From an uncultured Spartobacteria bacterium (GTDB taxonomy: Bacteria > Verrucomicrobiota > Verrucomicrobiia > Chthoniobacterales > JAATET01), in contig CALLUD010000023.1 in assembly GCA_938011325.1 (NCBI GenBank), positions 1 to 38,221 on the forward strand: a stretch of 38,221 nucleotides of DNA, read 5' to 3'. Position 1 is the first letter of the stretch. The number at the start of each line of letters is the position of its first letter. Of the stretch, positions 16,831 to 24,675 are shown piece by piece. Position numbers and translations under genes: made by a program. Under the pieces are notes generated by a model that ran no database searches, had not been told where the DNA came from, and saw only the letters and a list, made by a program, of their open reading frames with translations.

Positions 16831-17391
16831 ATGCGGGTGGTGGCCGGAACCGCGGGCGGAATCCCGCTCTCAGTGCTCGATGGAGTCGTTCGTCCGACAA
16901 CGGACAAGGCACGCGGCGCGATTTTCTCGAGCCTTGGCGATGCCGTGCCCGACGCCCGTGTTCTGGATCTTTTCGCCGGCTCCGGCGCGCTGGCCATCGA
17001 GGCCCTGAGTCGCGGCGCGAGCAGCGCGGTGCTCGTCGAGCAGAATCCGCGCGCCGTGGACATCATTCGCAAGAACCTGAAAAAGTGTCGTCTCGAGGCC
17101 AGCGTGCAAACGATGGACGTGCATCGGTTTCTCGAAGCCTACGCGCACCCGGGCAGCTTCGATCTCGTCTTCGCCGATCCTCCCTATCGAAAATCCGCTT
17201 CCGACACCGACCACGTCTCGCGCCTGCTAGGCTCTCCGAAACTGGCGGACTGCCTTTCCGACATCGGCACCTTTGTGCTGGAGGCGTTCACGTCTGATCC
17301 CCTGCCTGACCTCGCCGGCACGCCCTGGCAATTGCTGCGGTCTCGCGCGTATGGCGAGTCGACGATCCATTACCTGACCGTCGCGAGATGA
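16831..17391 (+). CDS. rsmD: 16S rRNA (guanine966-N2)-methyltransferase RsmD
   Basis: RsmD methylates G966 of 16S rRNA using S-adenosylmethionine. The 186-residue protein shows the N-terminal RVVAGTAGG segment, the RPTTDKARGAIFSSL region typical of the family, SAM-binding LDLFAGSG (45-52), acidic VLVEQNP after strand 2, and the catalytic DPPY motif (116-119). Start ATG lies three bases after the AsmA-like stop; the TGA overlaps the waaA ATG (ATGA). Length fits the family. Confidence 0.94.
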   Translation: MRVVAGTAGGIPLSVLDGVVRPTTDKARGAIFSSLGDAVPDARVLDLFAGSGALAIEALSRGASSAVLVEQNPRAVDIIRKNLKKCRLEASVQTMDVHRFLEAYAHPGSFDLVFADPPYRKSASDTDHVSRLLGSPKLADCLSDIGTFVLEAFTSDPLPDLAGTPWQLLRSRAYGESTIHYLTVAR

Positions 17392-18695
17392 GGCTGTTGC
17401 GGTTTCTCTACAACCTGCTCTACCCGGTCGTTCTGATCGCCCTGCTGCCGTGGCTTATTCATCGGATGCTCCGGCGCGGAAAGTATCGCCACAAGTTTGG
17501 TCAGCGCTTCGCCATTTACTCGGATCGCGTGCGCGACCGTCTCTCGACCGGCGGCTGGACCTGGGTGCATGCCGTGAGCGTGGGCGAAGTGCTGCTCGCG
17601 ATGAAACTCATCCACCGCATGCGCGAGCGCGATCCCTCCCGGCGCTTCGTGCTTTCGACGACGACCTCCACGGGCTTTGCGATGGCAAACGAACACCGCA
17701 GCGAGTGGCTCGAGCCGATCTACAATCCGCTGGATTTCTTTCTCTTCACCCGCCGGGCGCTGGACCTCATCCGCCCGGTTCAGCTCGTGCTCGTCGAGGC
17801 CGAAGTCTGGCCGAACCTTGTCTGCCAGGCACGCGCGCGAGGCATTCCCGCCGTGCTGGTCAATGCCCGCCTCTCGCCGCGCTCCGAGTCGCGCTTCCGC
17901 GCGTTCCGCTTCATCACCGCACCGGTCTTCAATCAACTTCAGCGCATCTGTGTGCAGGATCCGGAGGACATCGACCGATGGAGAAGCCTGGGAGTCTCAC
18001 CCGATCGTCTCGTTCGCACGGGAAGCATCAAGTTCGACGACGCCTCCGTCACTCCGCGTCAGACACGGGACTTTCGCCCGCTCCTCACACAGCTCGGCGT
18101 AACGAATGAAACCCCCATCCTTCTTGCGGGCAGCACGCATGCCGGTGAGGAAGCCGCGATTGCGCGAATTTTTCAAAATCTCCGTCGCGAGTTTCCGACG
18201 CTGTTTCTCATCGTAGTCCCTCGTCACGTCGAGCGCTCCGCCGAGGTTCAGCGGGAGCTGGAAGATGTCGGGCTGACCGTGGCCAGACGCACCGGCCTCG
18301 ACGACGCGAATGCCCGCGTCGACGCACTGCTCGTCGACACCACCGGCGAGCTCCGCGACTGGTATGCCTGCGCGACCGTCGCATTCGTCGGAAAGAGCCT
18401 CGAAGGTCGCGGCGGCCAGAATCCCACCGAGCCCATCAATGTCGGCACGGCGGTGGTCGTGGGGCCGCACATGCAAAATTTCGCCGCGCTCACACGCAGC
18501 CTCGTCGCTCATGGAGGGATCGCACAGGCGGCGGATGCCGCAGGGATCGAGGCGACGATCGCCCGACTGCTTCGTTCACCGGACCTCCGCGCCGACCTGG
18601 TCGCGAAGGGCCAGTCCGTGATCGCCTCCCATCGCGGTGCAACCGATCGCACCTGCGAAATCCTCGAGGCCGAATTCGCTACTCGAGCGTCTTGA
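17388..18695 (+). CDS. waaA: 3-deoxy-D-manno-octulosonic acid (Kdo) transferase WaaA
   Basis: WaaA (KdtA) adds Kdo from CMP-Kdo to lipid A precursor at the inner face of the cytoplasmic membrane. The 435-residue protein has a single N-terminal hydrophobic anchor (about 5-25), the acceptor-domain motif WVHAVSVGEV (58-67), STTTSTGF, and LVEAEVWPNL with the catalytic glutamate region. The nucleotide-binding domain includes LLAGSTHAGEE, IVVPRHVERS and FVGKSLEGRGGQNPTEP, all typical. The presence of Kdo transferase implies an LPS-bearing outer membrane. It overlaps rsmD by four bases upstream and the convergent tatC by 17 bases at its 3' end. Confidence 0.95.
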   Translation: MRLLRFLYNLLYPVVLIALLPWLIHRMLRRGKYRHKFGQRFAIYSDRVRDRLSTGGWTWVHAVSVGEVLLAMKLIHRMRERDPSRRFVLSTTTSTGFAMANEHRSEWLEPIYNPLDFFLFTRRALDLIRPVQLVLVEAEVWPNLVCQARARGIPAVLVNARLSPRSESRFRAFRFITAPVFNQLQRICVQDPEDIDRWRSLGVSPDRLVRTGSIKFDDASVTPRQTRDFRPLLTQLGVTNETPILLAGSTHAGEEAAIARIFQNLRREFPTLFLIVVPRHVERSAEVQRELEDVGLTVARRTGLDDANARVDALLVDTTGELRDWYACATVAFVGKSLEGRGGQNPTEPINVGTAVVVGPHMQNFAALTRSLVAHGGIAQAADAAGIEATIARLLRSPDLRADLVAKGQSVIASHRGATDRTCEILEAEFATRAS

Positions 18696-19482
18696 CCTCG
18701 CTCTCGGCGCGGGCTTCGCGCCGTTGCGTGATCGTCGCAATCACGATGCACGCCTCGTAGAGCAGATACATCGGCACGCCCATCAAAAGCATGGTCAGCA
18801 TGTCCGTGGTCGGTGTCAGCACGGCGGCGAAAATCATCACCGCCACGAACGCCTGCGGACGAACGTGACGCAACCCGGCCGCGTCGAGCACCCCGATCTT
18901 CACCAGAAACAGAACGACAACCGGCAACTCAAACGCGAGGCCGAACGCGATGATGAATTGCGTCGTGAACGAGTAATATTCCCGCACCGTCCACGTCGGT
19001 CGCCACCCAAGCGATTCCGCATCCCGGTAAAAAAACGCGAGCGTCTGCGGCAGGACGACGAAATAGGCGAACAACACGCCGAGAAGAAACAAACCGAATC
19101 CGACCCCCGCCGCAGGAAAGACGTATCGCCGCTCGGCTTCGGTAAGCGCTGGCAGCACGAACTCCGCGAAGAAATACACGAGAAACGGAAACGAGAGAAC
19201 GATGCCCGCGTAGAGCGCGAGTTCCAGCGAGATCGAGAAGGAATCAACGACGCCGAGCGATTGCAGATTTTCGCCGAAGTCCGCGTCGAGTGCCTTCAAC
19301 GGATGCTGAATGATGCCGAAAAGCACCGAGCGGAACAGAAAGCTCACCACCATCGCGCACCCGAGGGCGATCGCCATCTTGATGAGCATCTTTCGCAGAT
19401 CCTCGAGATGCTCGAGGAACGGCTTCGGCTCGTCGCGAAATTCCCGGAATCGGAACAGGCGTTGTTTCAAGGTCTCCCGCAT
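18679..19482 (-). CDS. tatC: Sec-independent (Tat) protein translocase subunit TatC
   Basis: TatC is the twin-arginine signal receptor in the inner membrane. The 267-residue protein has six hydrophobic helices. It carries the N-terminal FLEHLEDLR motif (22-30, with the conserved glutamate E24), the FGLAFELPVV motif in the fourth helix region (180-189), and VLTPTTDMLT (221-230). tatA/tatB are not next to it in this window. The gene is the last of a minus-strand run fur-argH-Nudix-tatC, six bases after the Nudix stop. Its 3' end overlaps waaA by 17 bases, so the two transcripts are antisense at their tails. Confidence 0.95.
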   Translation of the reverse strand: MRETLKQRLFRFREFRDEPKPFLEHLEDLRKMLIKMAIALGCAMVVSFLFRSVLFGIIQHPLKALDADFGENLQSLGVVDSFSISLELALYAGIVLSFPFLVYFFAEFVLPALTEAERRYVFPAAGVGFGLFLLGVLFAYFVVLPQTLAFFYRDAESLGWRPTWTVREYYSFTTQFIIAFGLAFELPVVVLFLVKIGVLDAAGLRHVRPQAFVAVMIFAAVLTPTTDMLTMLLMGVPMYLLYEACIVIATITQRREARAESEVKTLE

Positions 19483-19488
19483 GTCGGA

Positions 19489-20055
19489 CTACAGATAGCC
19501 TGTCGCCACGAGCCTCGCAAAAAGGCTCAGCGTGTTTGCATCGTAAATCTCCCCCGTCGCAATCATCCGTCGCAGCTCATCGGGTGAAAACGCTCGGCAT
19601 TCGACGATGGATTCCCACTCATCGTGGGCATGCCCCTCGTCTCTCGGAACCACATCGGTCGCAAGAAAAAGATGGCACTGCTCGTCGGTGAATCCCGCCG
19701 AGGAAAAATAAAATCCGAGCGGAATCATCTCTCCCTCGGCGCGGCAGCCGGTTTCCTCGCCCAGTTCGCGATGCGCGGTTTCGAGAATCGTGCTCTCGTT
19801 GACCTCTCCATCGATCTGGCCTGCGGGAAACTCCCACATCAGCCGTCGCACCGGAATGCGCTCCTGTCGCACGAGCAGGAAATTTCCTTCCGGCGTTCGC
19901 GGCGCCACAACCGTTGCCTGTTTGCGACGCACCACCATCCAGTCGACGCCGTTGGGCCGCGTCGGTGTCGCGATGCGTTCGCAATAAACCCGGAGAAATG
20001 GCGAGTCCGCGCGCAGATCCCGGGAGATCTCGCGCCAGTCGTTGGCGTCACTCAT
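19489..20055 (-). CDS. Nudix hydrolase, ADP-ribose pyrophosphatase-like
   Basis: The 188-residue protein resembles ADP-sugar pyrophosphatases: WEFPAGQIDG precedes the Nudix helix core RELGEETG with the metal-binding glutamates. Between PAG and REL there are 16 residues rather than the usual 13, so the G-x5-E-x7-REU spacing is not met exactly and the box appears to carry a short insertion. Downstream GFYFSSAGFTDEQCHLFL matches the 'SpG.s.E..hlfla' region of the family. Family members hydrolyse ADP-ribose or related nucleotide sugars. The ATG at 20055 overlaps the argH TGA (ATGA). Confidence 0.85.
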   Translation of the reverse strand: MSDANDWREISRDLRADSPFLRVYCERIATPTRPNGVDWMVVRRKQATVVAPRTPEGNFLLVRQERIPVRRLMWEFPAGQIDGEVNESTILETAHRELGEETGCRAEGEMIPLGFYFSSAGFTDEQCHLFLATDVVPRDEGHAHDEWESIVECRAFSPDELRRMIATGEIYDANTLSLFARLVATGYL

Positions 20056-21416
20056 TTCAGCACGCTGCTCCAATGCGCCAGCCTTGCCTGGATCTGTTCG
20101 CCCGAGGGCGCGCCCGGTGCCTTGCGCGCCGCCAGCGCCGCCGCAAGGTCGAACACCTTGAAGACATCCTCGTCGAACACAGCGGATGCCGAGCGAAACG
20201 TCTCGATCGAGAGCTCGTTCAACGGCACACCACTGCGCGCAGCCTCGCCGACCAGACGCCCGACAATTTCGTGCGCCTCGCGAAATGGAACTCCCTTCTT
20301 CACGAGATAGTCCGCGACGTCCGTCGCCAGCAGCAACGGATCGGCCACCGCCATCGCCGCCCGCGTGGCATTCACCTTCGCCGCGCTCATCATTTCCGCG
20401 TAGAGCTCGAGCGTCATGGTGATCGTGTCGATCGAGTCGAAAAGCGGCTCCTTGTCCTCCTGCATGTCGCGGTTGTAGGTCATCGGCAGACCCTTCAACA
20501 CGGTGAGCAGCGCCATTAGGTTGCCGTAAAGCCGGCCCGTCTTGCCGCGCGTGAGCTCCGCAATGTCGGGATTCTTCTTTTGCGGCATCAAGCTCGACCC
20601 GGTGGTGTGCCGGTCGCTCAACTCGATGAAGCCGCATTCACTCGAAGCCCAGAAAATCACATCTTCACTCAGCCGCGACAAATGCATGCCACAAATCGCG
20701 AGCGCTGCGAGCAGCTCGCACGCAAAATCGCGATCCGACACGGCATCCATGCTGTTTTGCGTGACGCCGTCGAAACCGAGTTCGCGCGCCAGAAATTCGC
20801 GGTCGAGCACGATCGTGGAACCGGCAATCGCGCCGGAACCCAGCGGCAGCACGTTCATCCGCTTCGCGCAGTCGTCGAGACGCGTCGCGTCGCGCTCGAG
20901 CATTTCCACGTAGGCCAGCAGATGATGCGCGAAATAAACCGGCTGCGCCCGCTGCAGGTGCGTGTAGCCCGGAATCACGACCTTCACATTCGCCCCGGCC
21001 AGCCCGACCAGCGCCCGCTGCAATGCGCGAATCCGTCCGCGGATCCCGTCAATCGCATCCCGCAAATAAAGCCGGATGTCCGTGGCAATCTGGTCGTTCC
21101 TGCTGCGGCCCGTGTGCAGCTTCGCGCCCGCGGCGCCGATCCGTCGCGTGAGTTCGGCCTCGATGTTCATGTGAACATCCTCGAGGTCCGTGCAAAACGG
21201 AAACTCCCCGCGATCGATCTCCGCCTCGATTTCGCGCAGTCCCGCGTGGATTGCGGCGGCTTCGTCGGCCGTCAAAATCCCCGCCCGCTGCAGCGCCGAC
21301 GCATAGGCGATGCTTCCGCGAATGTCCTGCTTGTAGAGCCGCCAATCAAAGGAAACCGACTCGCTGAAGCGCTTGAGCAGATCCGACTGCTCCTCGGCAA
21401 AACGTCCCTTCCACAT
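20052..21416 (-). CDS. argH: Argininosuccinate lyase ArgH
   Basis: ArgH cleaves argininosuccinate to arginine and fumarate, the last step of arginine synthesis. The 454-residue protein begins WKGRFAE, as in the family, and carries LHTGRSRNDQIATD (100-113), PGYTHLQRAQP (149-159) and the superfamily signature GSSLMPQKKNP (273-283), with the catalytic serine in its flexible loop. Length and motifs are intact. It starts three bases after the fur stop and overlaps the Nudix gene by four bases. Other arginine genes are not in the window. Confidence 0.97.
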   Translation of the reverse strand: MWKGRFAEEQSDLLKRFSESVSFDWRLYKQDIRGSIAYASALQRAGILTADEAAAIHAGLREIEAEIDRGEFPFCTDLEDVHMNIEAELTRRIGAAGAKLHTGRSRNDQIATDIRLYLRDAIDGIRGRIRALQRALVGLAGANVKVVIPGYTHLQRAQPVYFAHHLLAYVEMLERDATRLDDCAKRMNVLPLGSGAIAGSTIVLDREFLARELGFDGVTQNSMDAVSDRDFACELLAALAICGMHLSRLSEDVIFWASSECGFIELSDRHTTGSSLMPQKKNPDIAELTRGKTGRLYGNLMALLTVLKGLPMTYNRDMQEDKEPLFDSIDTITMTLELYAEMMSAAKVNATRAAMAVADPLLLATDVADYLVKKGVPFREAHEIVGRLVGEAARSGVPLNELSIETFRSASAVFDEDVFKVFDLAAALAARKAPGAPSGEQIQARLAHWSSVLK

Positions 21417-21419
21417 GGG

Positions 21420-21884
21420 CTAGCGCTCGGAGTTCCGACGGCAGGTTCCGCGCAGTTTCAACTCATCGCAACGCCCTTCGATTCGGACGATCTTGTTTGC
21501 CGGCGAGAACCCCAGCCGACGCGTGATGCAATTTTCCAGCAATTCCATATTCGGGTCCTCGAACTCGATGATCTTGTCGCAGTCCACGCAAATCAGGTGG
21601 TTGTGCGTCGGATGTTCGAGGAAATTCGGGTCGTAGTATTTGACGTCTTTGCCGAGGTCGAGCTCGCGCAACAGGCCGCTTTTTACAAGCAGCGGGATCG
21701 TGCGGTAAACGGTCGCCCGCGACACCGATGGCTCGATTTTTTTCGCCATCTCCAGGAGTTCCTCGGCGTGAAAATGCTCCTTCGTGCCCAGCACCGCCTC
21801 GATGATGGCCTCGCGTTGAAGCGTCCGTCGAAGGCCGTGTTCGGCGAGATAATCGTAAACCGTGTCCCGGAGCGAAACGTCCAC
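21420..21884 (-). CDS. Fur-family transcriptional regulator (Fur/PerR/Zur type)
   Basis: The 154-residue protein has the N-terminal winged helix (TLQREAIIEAV..., recognition helix region SVSRATVYRTIPLLV) and the Fur dimerisation domain. Metal-site elements are H94 and H96, the structural zinc pair C99/C102 and a second pair C139/C148. These do not decide between Fur, PerR and Zur. Start is GTG at 21884; no ATG is available nearby. A promoter-like TTGACT-16-TAGGCT ends six bases before the GTG, so the transcript may be leaderless. The SRP RNA gene ends 46 bases upstream on the same strand. It leads the argH-Nudix-tatC run. Confidence 0.92.
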   Translation of the reverse strand: MDVSLRDTVYDYLAEHGLRRTLQREAIIEAVLGTKEHFHAEELLEMAKKIEPSVSRATVYRTIPLLVKSGLLRELDLGKDVKYYDPNFLEHPTHNHLICVDCDKIIEFEDPNMELLENCITRRLGFSPANKIVRIEGRCDELKLRGTCRRNSER

Positions 21885-21890
21885 GAGCGC

Positions 21891-21918
21891 AGCCTAGGCG
21901 CTGCCGTTATCGAGTCAA
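21891..21918 (-). promoter_or_regulatory. Predicted promoter of the fur-argH-Nudix-tatC operon
   Basis: On the minus strand TTGACT (21913-21918) and TAGGCT (21891-21896) are 16 bases apart. The expected start point is at or next to the GTG of the fur-family gene at 21884, giving no room for a ribosome-binding site. A 5-bp inverted repeat AGCGC/GCGCT (21886-21890 and 21898-21902) straddles the -10 and could be an operator, though it does not match a canonical Fur box. Confidence 0.5.
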
Positions 21919-21930
21919 GAGAAGGGAAAA

Positions 21931-22024
21931 GTGCCAGAGAACTACGGCAAAGCGGAGCAAATTACCGTTGCTGCATTCCTGCCCTGGCGGGGTTCATCCG
22001 TCCGCAGTCCATAGCCCCTGGCAC
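21931..22024 (-). ncRNA. ffs: Small bacterial signal recognition particle RNA (4.5S RNA)
   Basis: Read on the minus strand, the RNA opens GTGCCAGG and closes CTGGCAC, which pair as the terminal helix of a hairpin of about 94 bases. The tip contains the conserved SRP domain IV: CCCCGCCAGG on one side, the stem GCA/TGC capped by a GGAA tetraloop (TTCC on the plus strand at 21976-21979), then AGCAACGGTA on the other side. This is the Ffh-binding symmetric/asymmetric loop arrangement. TTTTCCCTTCTCTT follows the closing helix and may terminate transcription. A good promoter lies directly upstream at 22030-22057. Confidence 0.92.
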
Positions 22025-22029
22025 CCTCC

Positions 22030-22057
22030 ACCATAGAAAACTTCCCGCCGCCCGCAA
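22030..22057 (-). promoter_or_regulatory. Predicted promoter of the SRP RNA gene
   Basis: On the minus strand TTGCGG (22052-22057) and TATGGT (22030-22035) are 16 bases apart, and the RNA 5' end at 22024 lies five bases after the -10. Position and spacing fit a sigma70-type promoter for a stable RNA. The remainder of the 21885-22287 gap between fur and the next gene holds this RNA, its promoter, the fur promoter and a plus-strand promoter at 22207-22235. Nothing else recognisable was seen between 22058 and 22206. Confidence 0.6.
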
Positions 22058-22206
22058 CGCGAAAGATGCGAGGACGACTTTCGTCAAAATGACATGCGGA
22101 AAAAGTTTTGCGGTTATTCACAGCGCTGCTATATCCGTCGGTGCTGCAAGCGACTCGGTCACCCCAAAAACGAGACACAAATCAGGAGCGCCCTCCGGTC
22201 GAACCT

Positions 22207-22235
22207 TTTTTGTTGCTTGCAATCCCATATAGAAT
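22207..22235 (+). promoter_or_regulatory. Predicted promoter for the coiled-coil protein gene
   Basis: TTTTTG (22207-22212) and TAGAAT (22230-22235) are separated by 17 bases on the plus strand, 52 bases before the ATG at 22288. The -10 is close to consensus, and the -35 is weak. This is the most AT-rich point of the intergenic region. Confidence 0.45.
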
Positions 22236-22287
22236 CCAATACTCGACAGCCCCTGAACTTTTAACTGTCCCTCACTGACTTCCTTCC

Positions 22288-23058
22288 ATGGCCAAAATTC
22301 TGTTGATCGTCGCCATCGCCATCAGCCTCGTCACCGCCGGGCTCGGCTTTGTAAATCGCCAAACCCTGATCGAGACGAAGGCCGAGCTCGAGACGAAGAC
22401 GACGAGCCTCAACAACACCACCAAGAAGCTCGCCGACGTTGAGGGCCAGCTCAAGGAGGCCACCGCCGCCGCAGAGACGGCGACCGCCGACAAGGAGCAG
22501 ATCGCAGCCGACCTCGCCGCCGCGCAGAGCGAGCTCGAAACCGCAAAGAAGGCCGCCGCGGATGCCACGGCCCAGCTTTCCGCCAAGGAAACCGAGATCG
22601 CTAGCCTCAATCAGCGCATCGAGGAACTCGAGTCCATGCCGCAGCCCGATAGCGGCGGCCCTCAGCAGCCGGTTGGCGAGGACCCTCGCGTTGCCGAGCT
22701 TGAGGCCGTCGTCGAATCCCAGAATCAAAAACTCGCGCAGGTCGAGGCCCAGCTCGCCACCTACAAGGAGCAGGAGAAGGCACGCCAGACGAAGCAGATG
22801 CAGCAGGGCCTCGAGGGCCGCGTGCTCGCCGTCAATCCCGCATGGAATTTCGTCGTCCTCAGCATCGGCGATCGCGCCGGTGTCGTGAACAATGCCGAGC
22901 TGCTTCTCAAGCGCGGCAATCAGTATCTCGGCAAGGTCCGCGTGACCTCGGTTGAGCCTTCCACCTCGATCGCCGACATCGTCGCGAACACCCTGCCTCC
23001 GGGCGTCTCCGTGCAGCCTGGTGACAGCGTGATTTACCAGGGCACTTCCGAGAACTAA
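22288..23058 (+). CDS. Membrane-anchored coiled-coil protein with C-terminal beta domain, unknown function
   Basis: I do not recognise a named family. The 256-residue protein has an N-terminal hydrophobic segment (about 3-20) that could be a signal anchor. A long Ala/Glu/Lys-rich coiled coil runs from about 28 to 170, interrupted by a Pro/Gly-rich hinge at 117-132. A compact C-terminal domain (about 175-252) carries GRVLAVNPAWNFVVLSIGDR and ends PGDSVIY, resembling small beta-barrel domains found at the ends of envelope coiled-coil proteins. The ATG at 22288 follows a plausible promoter. A small lipoprotein gene starts 17 bases after its stop, so both may act in the envelope. Confidence 0.75.
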   Translation: MAKILLIVAIAISLVTAGLGFVNRQTLIETKAELETKTTSLNNTTKKLADVEGQLKEATAAAETATADKEQIAADLAAAQSELETAKKAAADATAQLSAKETEIASLNQRIEELESMPQPDSGGPQQPVGEDPRVAELEAVVESQNQKLAQVEAQLATYKEQEKARQTKQMQQGLEGRVLAVNPAWNFVVLSIGDRAGVVNNAELLLKRGNQYLGKVRVTSVEPSTSIADIVANTLPPGVSVQPGDSVIYQGTSEN

Positions 23059-23075
23059 GGGAGTCTATTCACCGC

Positions 23076-23240
23076 ATGGCGCGACTGCTTGGCCTCGTGG
23101 CTTTGACTTCGGTCGCGCTTGCACTCCTCGGGTGCGCGTCCAACGACAATCGCCCCCGGGAGTCCTCCATCCCGTGGAATCGCCCGGCCAAATGGGAAGG
23201 TCCGGGCGTTTACGGGTCCGCCATCAATCAGGGCTACTAA
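23076..23240 (+). CDS. Small (54-residue) lipoprotein
   Basis: The frame reads MARLLGLVALTSVALALLGC and then a short tail ending SAINQGY before TAA. The hydrophobic core followed by LLGC is a proper lipobox, predicting lipid attachment at C20 and a mature peptide of 35 residues. The mature part is Pro/Arg/Trp-rich (two tryptophans, two NRP motifs) and has no recognisable domain. A weak GGGAG ribosome-binding site lies at 23059-23063, about 12 bases upstream of the ATG. It sits between the coiled-coil gene and the GT9 gene, probably in the same transcript. Short genes like this are easily missed by gene callers. Confidence 0.75.
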   Translation: MARLLGLVALTSVALALLGCASNDNRPRESSIPWNRPAKWEGPGVYGSAINQGY

Positions 23241-23258
23241 GCCTGATTTCCGCTTGAA

Positions 23259-24179
23259 ATGGCCGGCCGAATCCTGGTCATTCGCGGCGGCGCCATCGGC
23301 GATTTCGTCCTCACCCTCCCGGCGATCGGATTGCTCCGCGAGGCATTTCCCGAGACTCATCTCGAAATCCTCGGCTACCGGCACATTGTTGCCATCGCGG
23401 AGGGTCGCCACTACGCAAACGCCACCCGCTCGATCGAATATGCCGGCCTCGCCGGATTCTTCAACCCGAAGTCCGAACTCGACCCGGAACTCTCGGAATA
23501 CTTCGCGAGCTTCAACCAGGTCATCAGCTACCTCTACGATCCCGACGGATTCTTCGAGGGCAATCTCCGCCGCGCGGGCGTGAAGAATCTCCTCGTCGGC
23601 GATCCCCGGATCACCGACCAGGCCCACGCCAGCGTGCAACTCGCGCGCCCGCTCGAGGCGCTGGCACTGTATCTCGAATCGCCCGTCTCGAAGCTCTTCC
23701 CCTCGCCCGAGGATCTCGAAGCGGCGACTTCATGGCCGGAAAACGCGATCGCAATCCACATTGGCAGCGGAAGTCCCCGGAAGAACTGGCCGGCCGAACG
23801 CTGGGCGTCGCTGATCGACGCCTTCCCGGCGACTCATCCGATTCTGGTGATCGCCGGAGAAAGCGATGCCGAGTCGTTGGCCGCCGTGCGCCGCATCTCC
23901 ACGAAGTCGAACGTCCATTTTCTCGAAAACCTTCCCCTTCCCGTGCTCGCGGCTGTCCTCAGCCGCAGTCGGCTTTTTCTGGGACACGACAGCGGAATCT
24001 CCCATATCGCCGCCGCGACCGGCGTTCCCTGCGTGTTGCTCTTCGGGCCGACCGACCCGGCAATCTGGGCACCCGCGGGCGATCACGTGCGCATCCTCAG
24101 AAGCGAATCCCGCAAGCTCCACGACATCGAGCTGGAATCCGTTCGCCGTATCGCAGATTCCCTATTGCATGATGAATGA
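23259..24179 (+). CDS. Glycosyltransferase family 9 (heptosyltransferase-like)
   Basis: The 306-residue protein shows the GT9 GT-B fold: N-terminal RILVIRGGAIGDFVLTLPAI with the conserved GD, and a C-terminal nucleotide-sugar domain with HIGSGSPRKNWP, FLGHDSGISHIAAATGVP and LFGPTDPAIWAP. The D-S-G-x-x-H motif and the K-N-W-P motif are typical for ADP-heptose:LPS heptosyltransferases. The likely role is LPS core synthesis, in line with waaA elsewhere in the window. The donor cannot be fixed from sequence. Its 3' end overlaps ruvC by 11 bases. Confidence 0.88.
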   Translation: MAGRILVIRGGAIGDFVLTLPAIGLLREAFPETHLEILGYRHIVAIAEGRHYANATRSIEYAGLAGFFNPKSELDPELSEYFASFNQVISYLYDPDGFFEGNLRRAGVKNLLVGDPRITDQAHASVQLARPLEALALYLESPVSKLFPSPEDLEAATSWPENAIAIHIGSGSPRKNWPAERWASLIDAFPATHPILVIAGESDAESLAAVRRISTKSNVHFLENLPLPVLAAVLSRSRLFLGHDSGISHIAAATGVPCVLLFGPTDPAIWAPAGDHVRILRSESRKLHDIELESVRRIADSLLHDE

Positions 24180-24675
24180 AGCGCGTCTGCTGGCCGTGGA
24201 CCCGTCCTTGCGAGGCACGGGATTCGGCGTGCTGGAATCCCGCGGACGCAAAGTCGTCGCCCTCGACTACGGTGTGATTCGCAACGCGCCCAAGATCCGC
24301 CTCTCTGCGTGTCTTTTGGTGATCAACGAGCGCATCCACGACCTCATCACGAAGTGGCAGCCCGCCGCAGTCGCGATCGAGAGCGTCATTTACGTGCAAA
24401 GCTACCGCACCGCGATCCAGCTGGGCGCGGCGCGCGGAGCCGCCATTCTTGCAGCCGCTAAGCATGGCATTCCCGTCTTCGAGTATGCCCCGCGCCGCGT
24501 GAAGCAGGCCGTGGTCGGTCTCGGCTCCGCGCAAAAGGACCAGGTTGCGTTCATGATTCGCGCCATGCTGGAGCTGACCGAAACGCCGCCGTCCGACGCC
24601 GCAGACGCCCTTGCAATCGGCCTCACTCATCTTCAAATGGCGAACCATCCTGCTGTGGAACGTGAGCAAATCTGA
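24169..24675 (+). CDS. ruvC: Crossover junction endodeoxyribonuclease RuvC
   Basis: RuvC resolves Holliday junctions as a dimer working with RuvAB. The 168-residue protein carries the RNase H-fold catalytic acids: D11 in AVDPSLRGTGFG, E71 in AIESVI, and D143 and D146 in SDAADALAIGL. The YAPRRVKQAVVGLGSAQKDQV segment is typical. Two adjacent ATGs (24169 and 24172) are possible starts, both overlapping the GT9 stop. Its last 14 bases overlap the likely GTG start of lipB. ruvA and ruvB are not in the window. Confidence 0.94.
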   Translation: MMNEARLLAVDPSLRGTGFGVLESRGRKVVALDYGVIRNAPKIRLSACLLVINERIHDLITKWQPAAVAIESVIYVQSYRTAIQLGAARGAAILAAAKHGIPVFEYAPRRVKQAVVGLGSAQKDQVAFMIRAMLELTETPPSDAADALAIGLTHLQMANHPAVEREQI

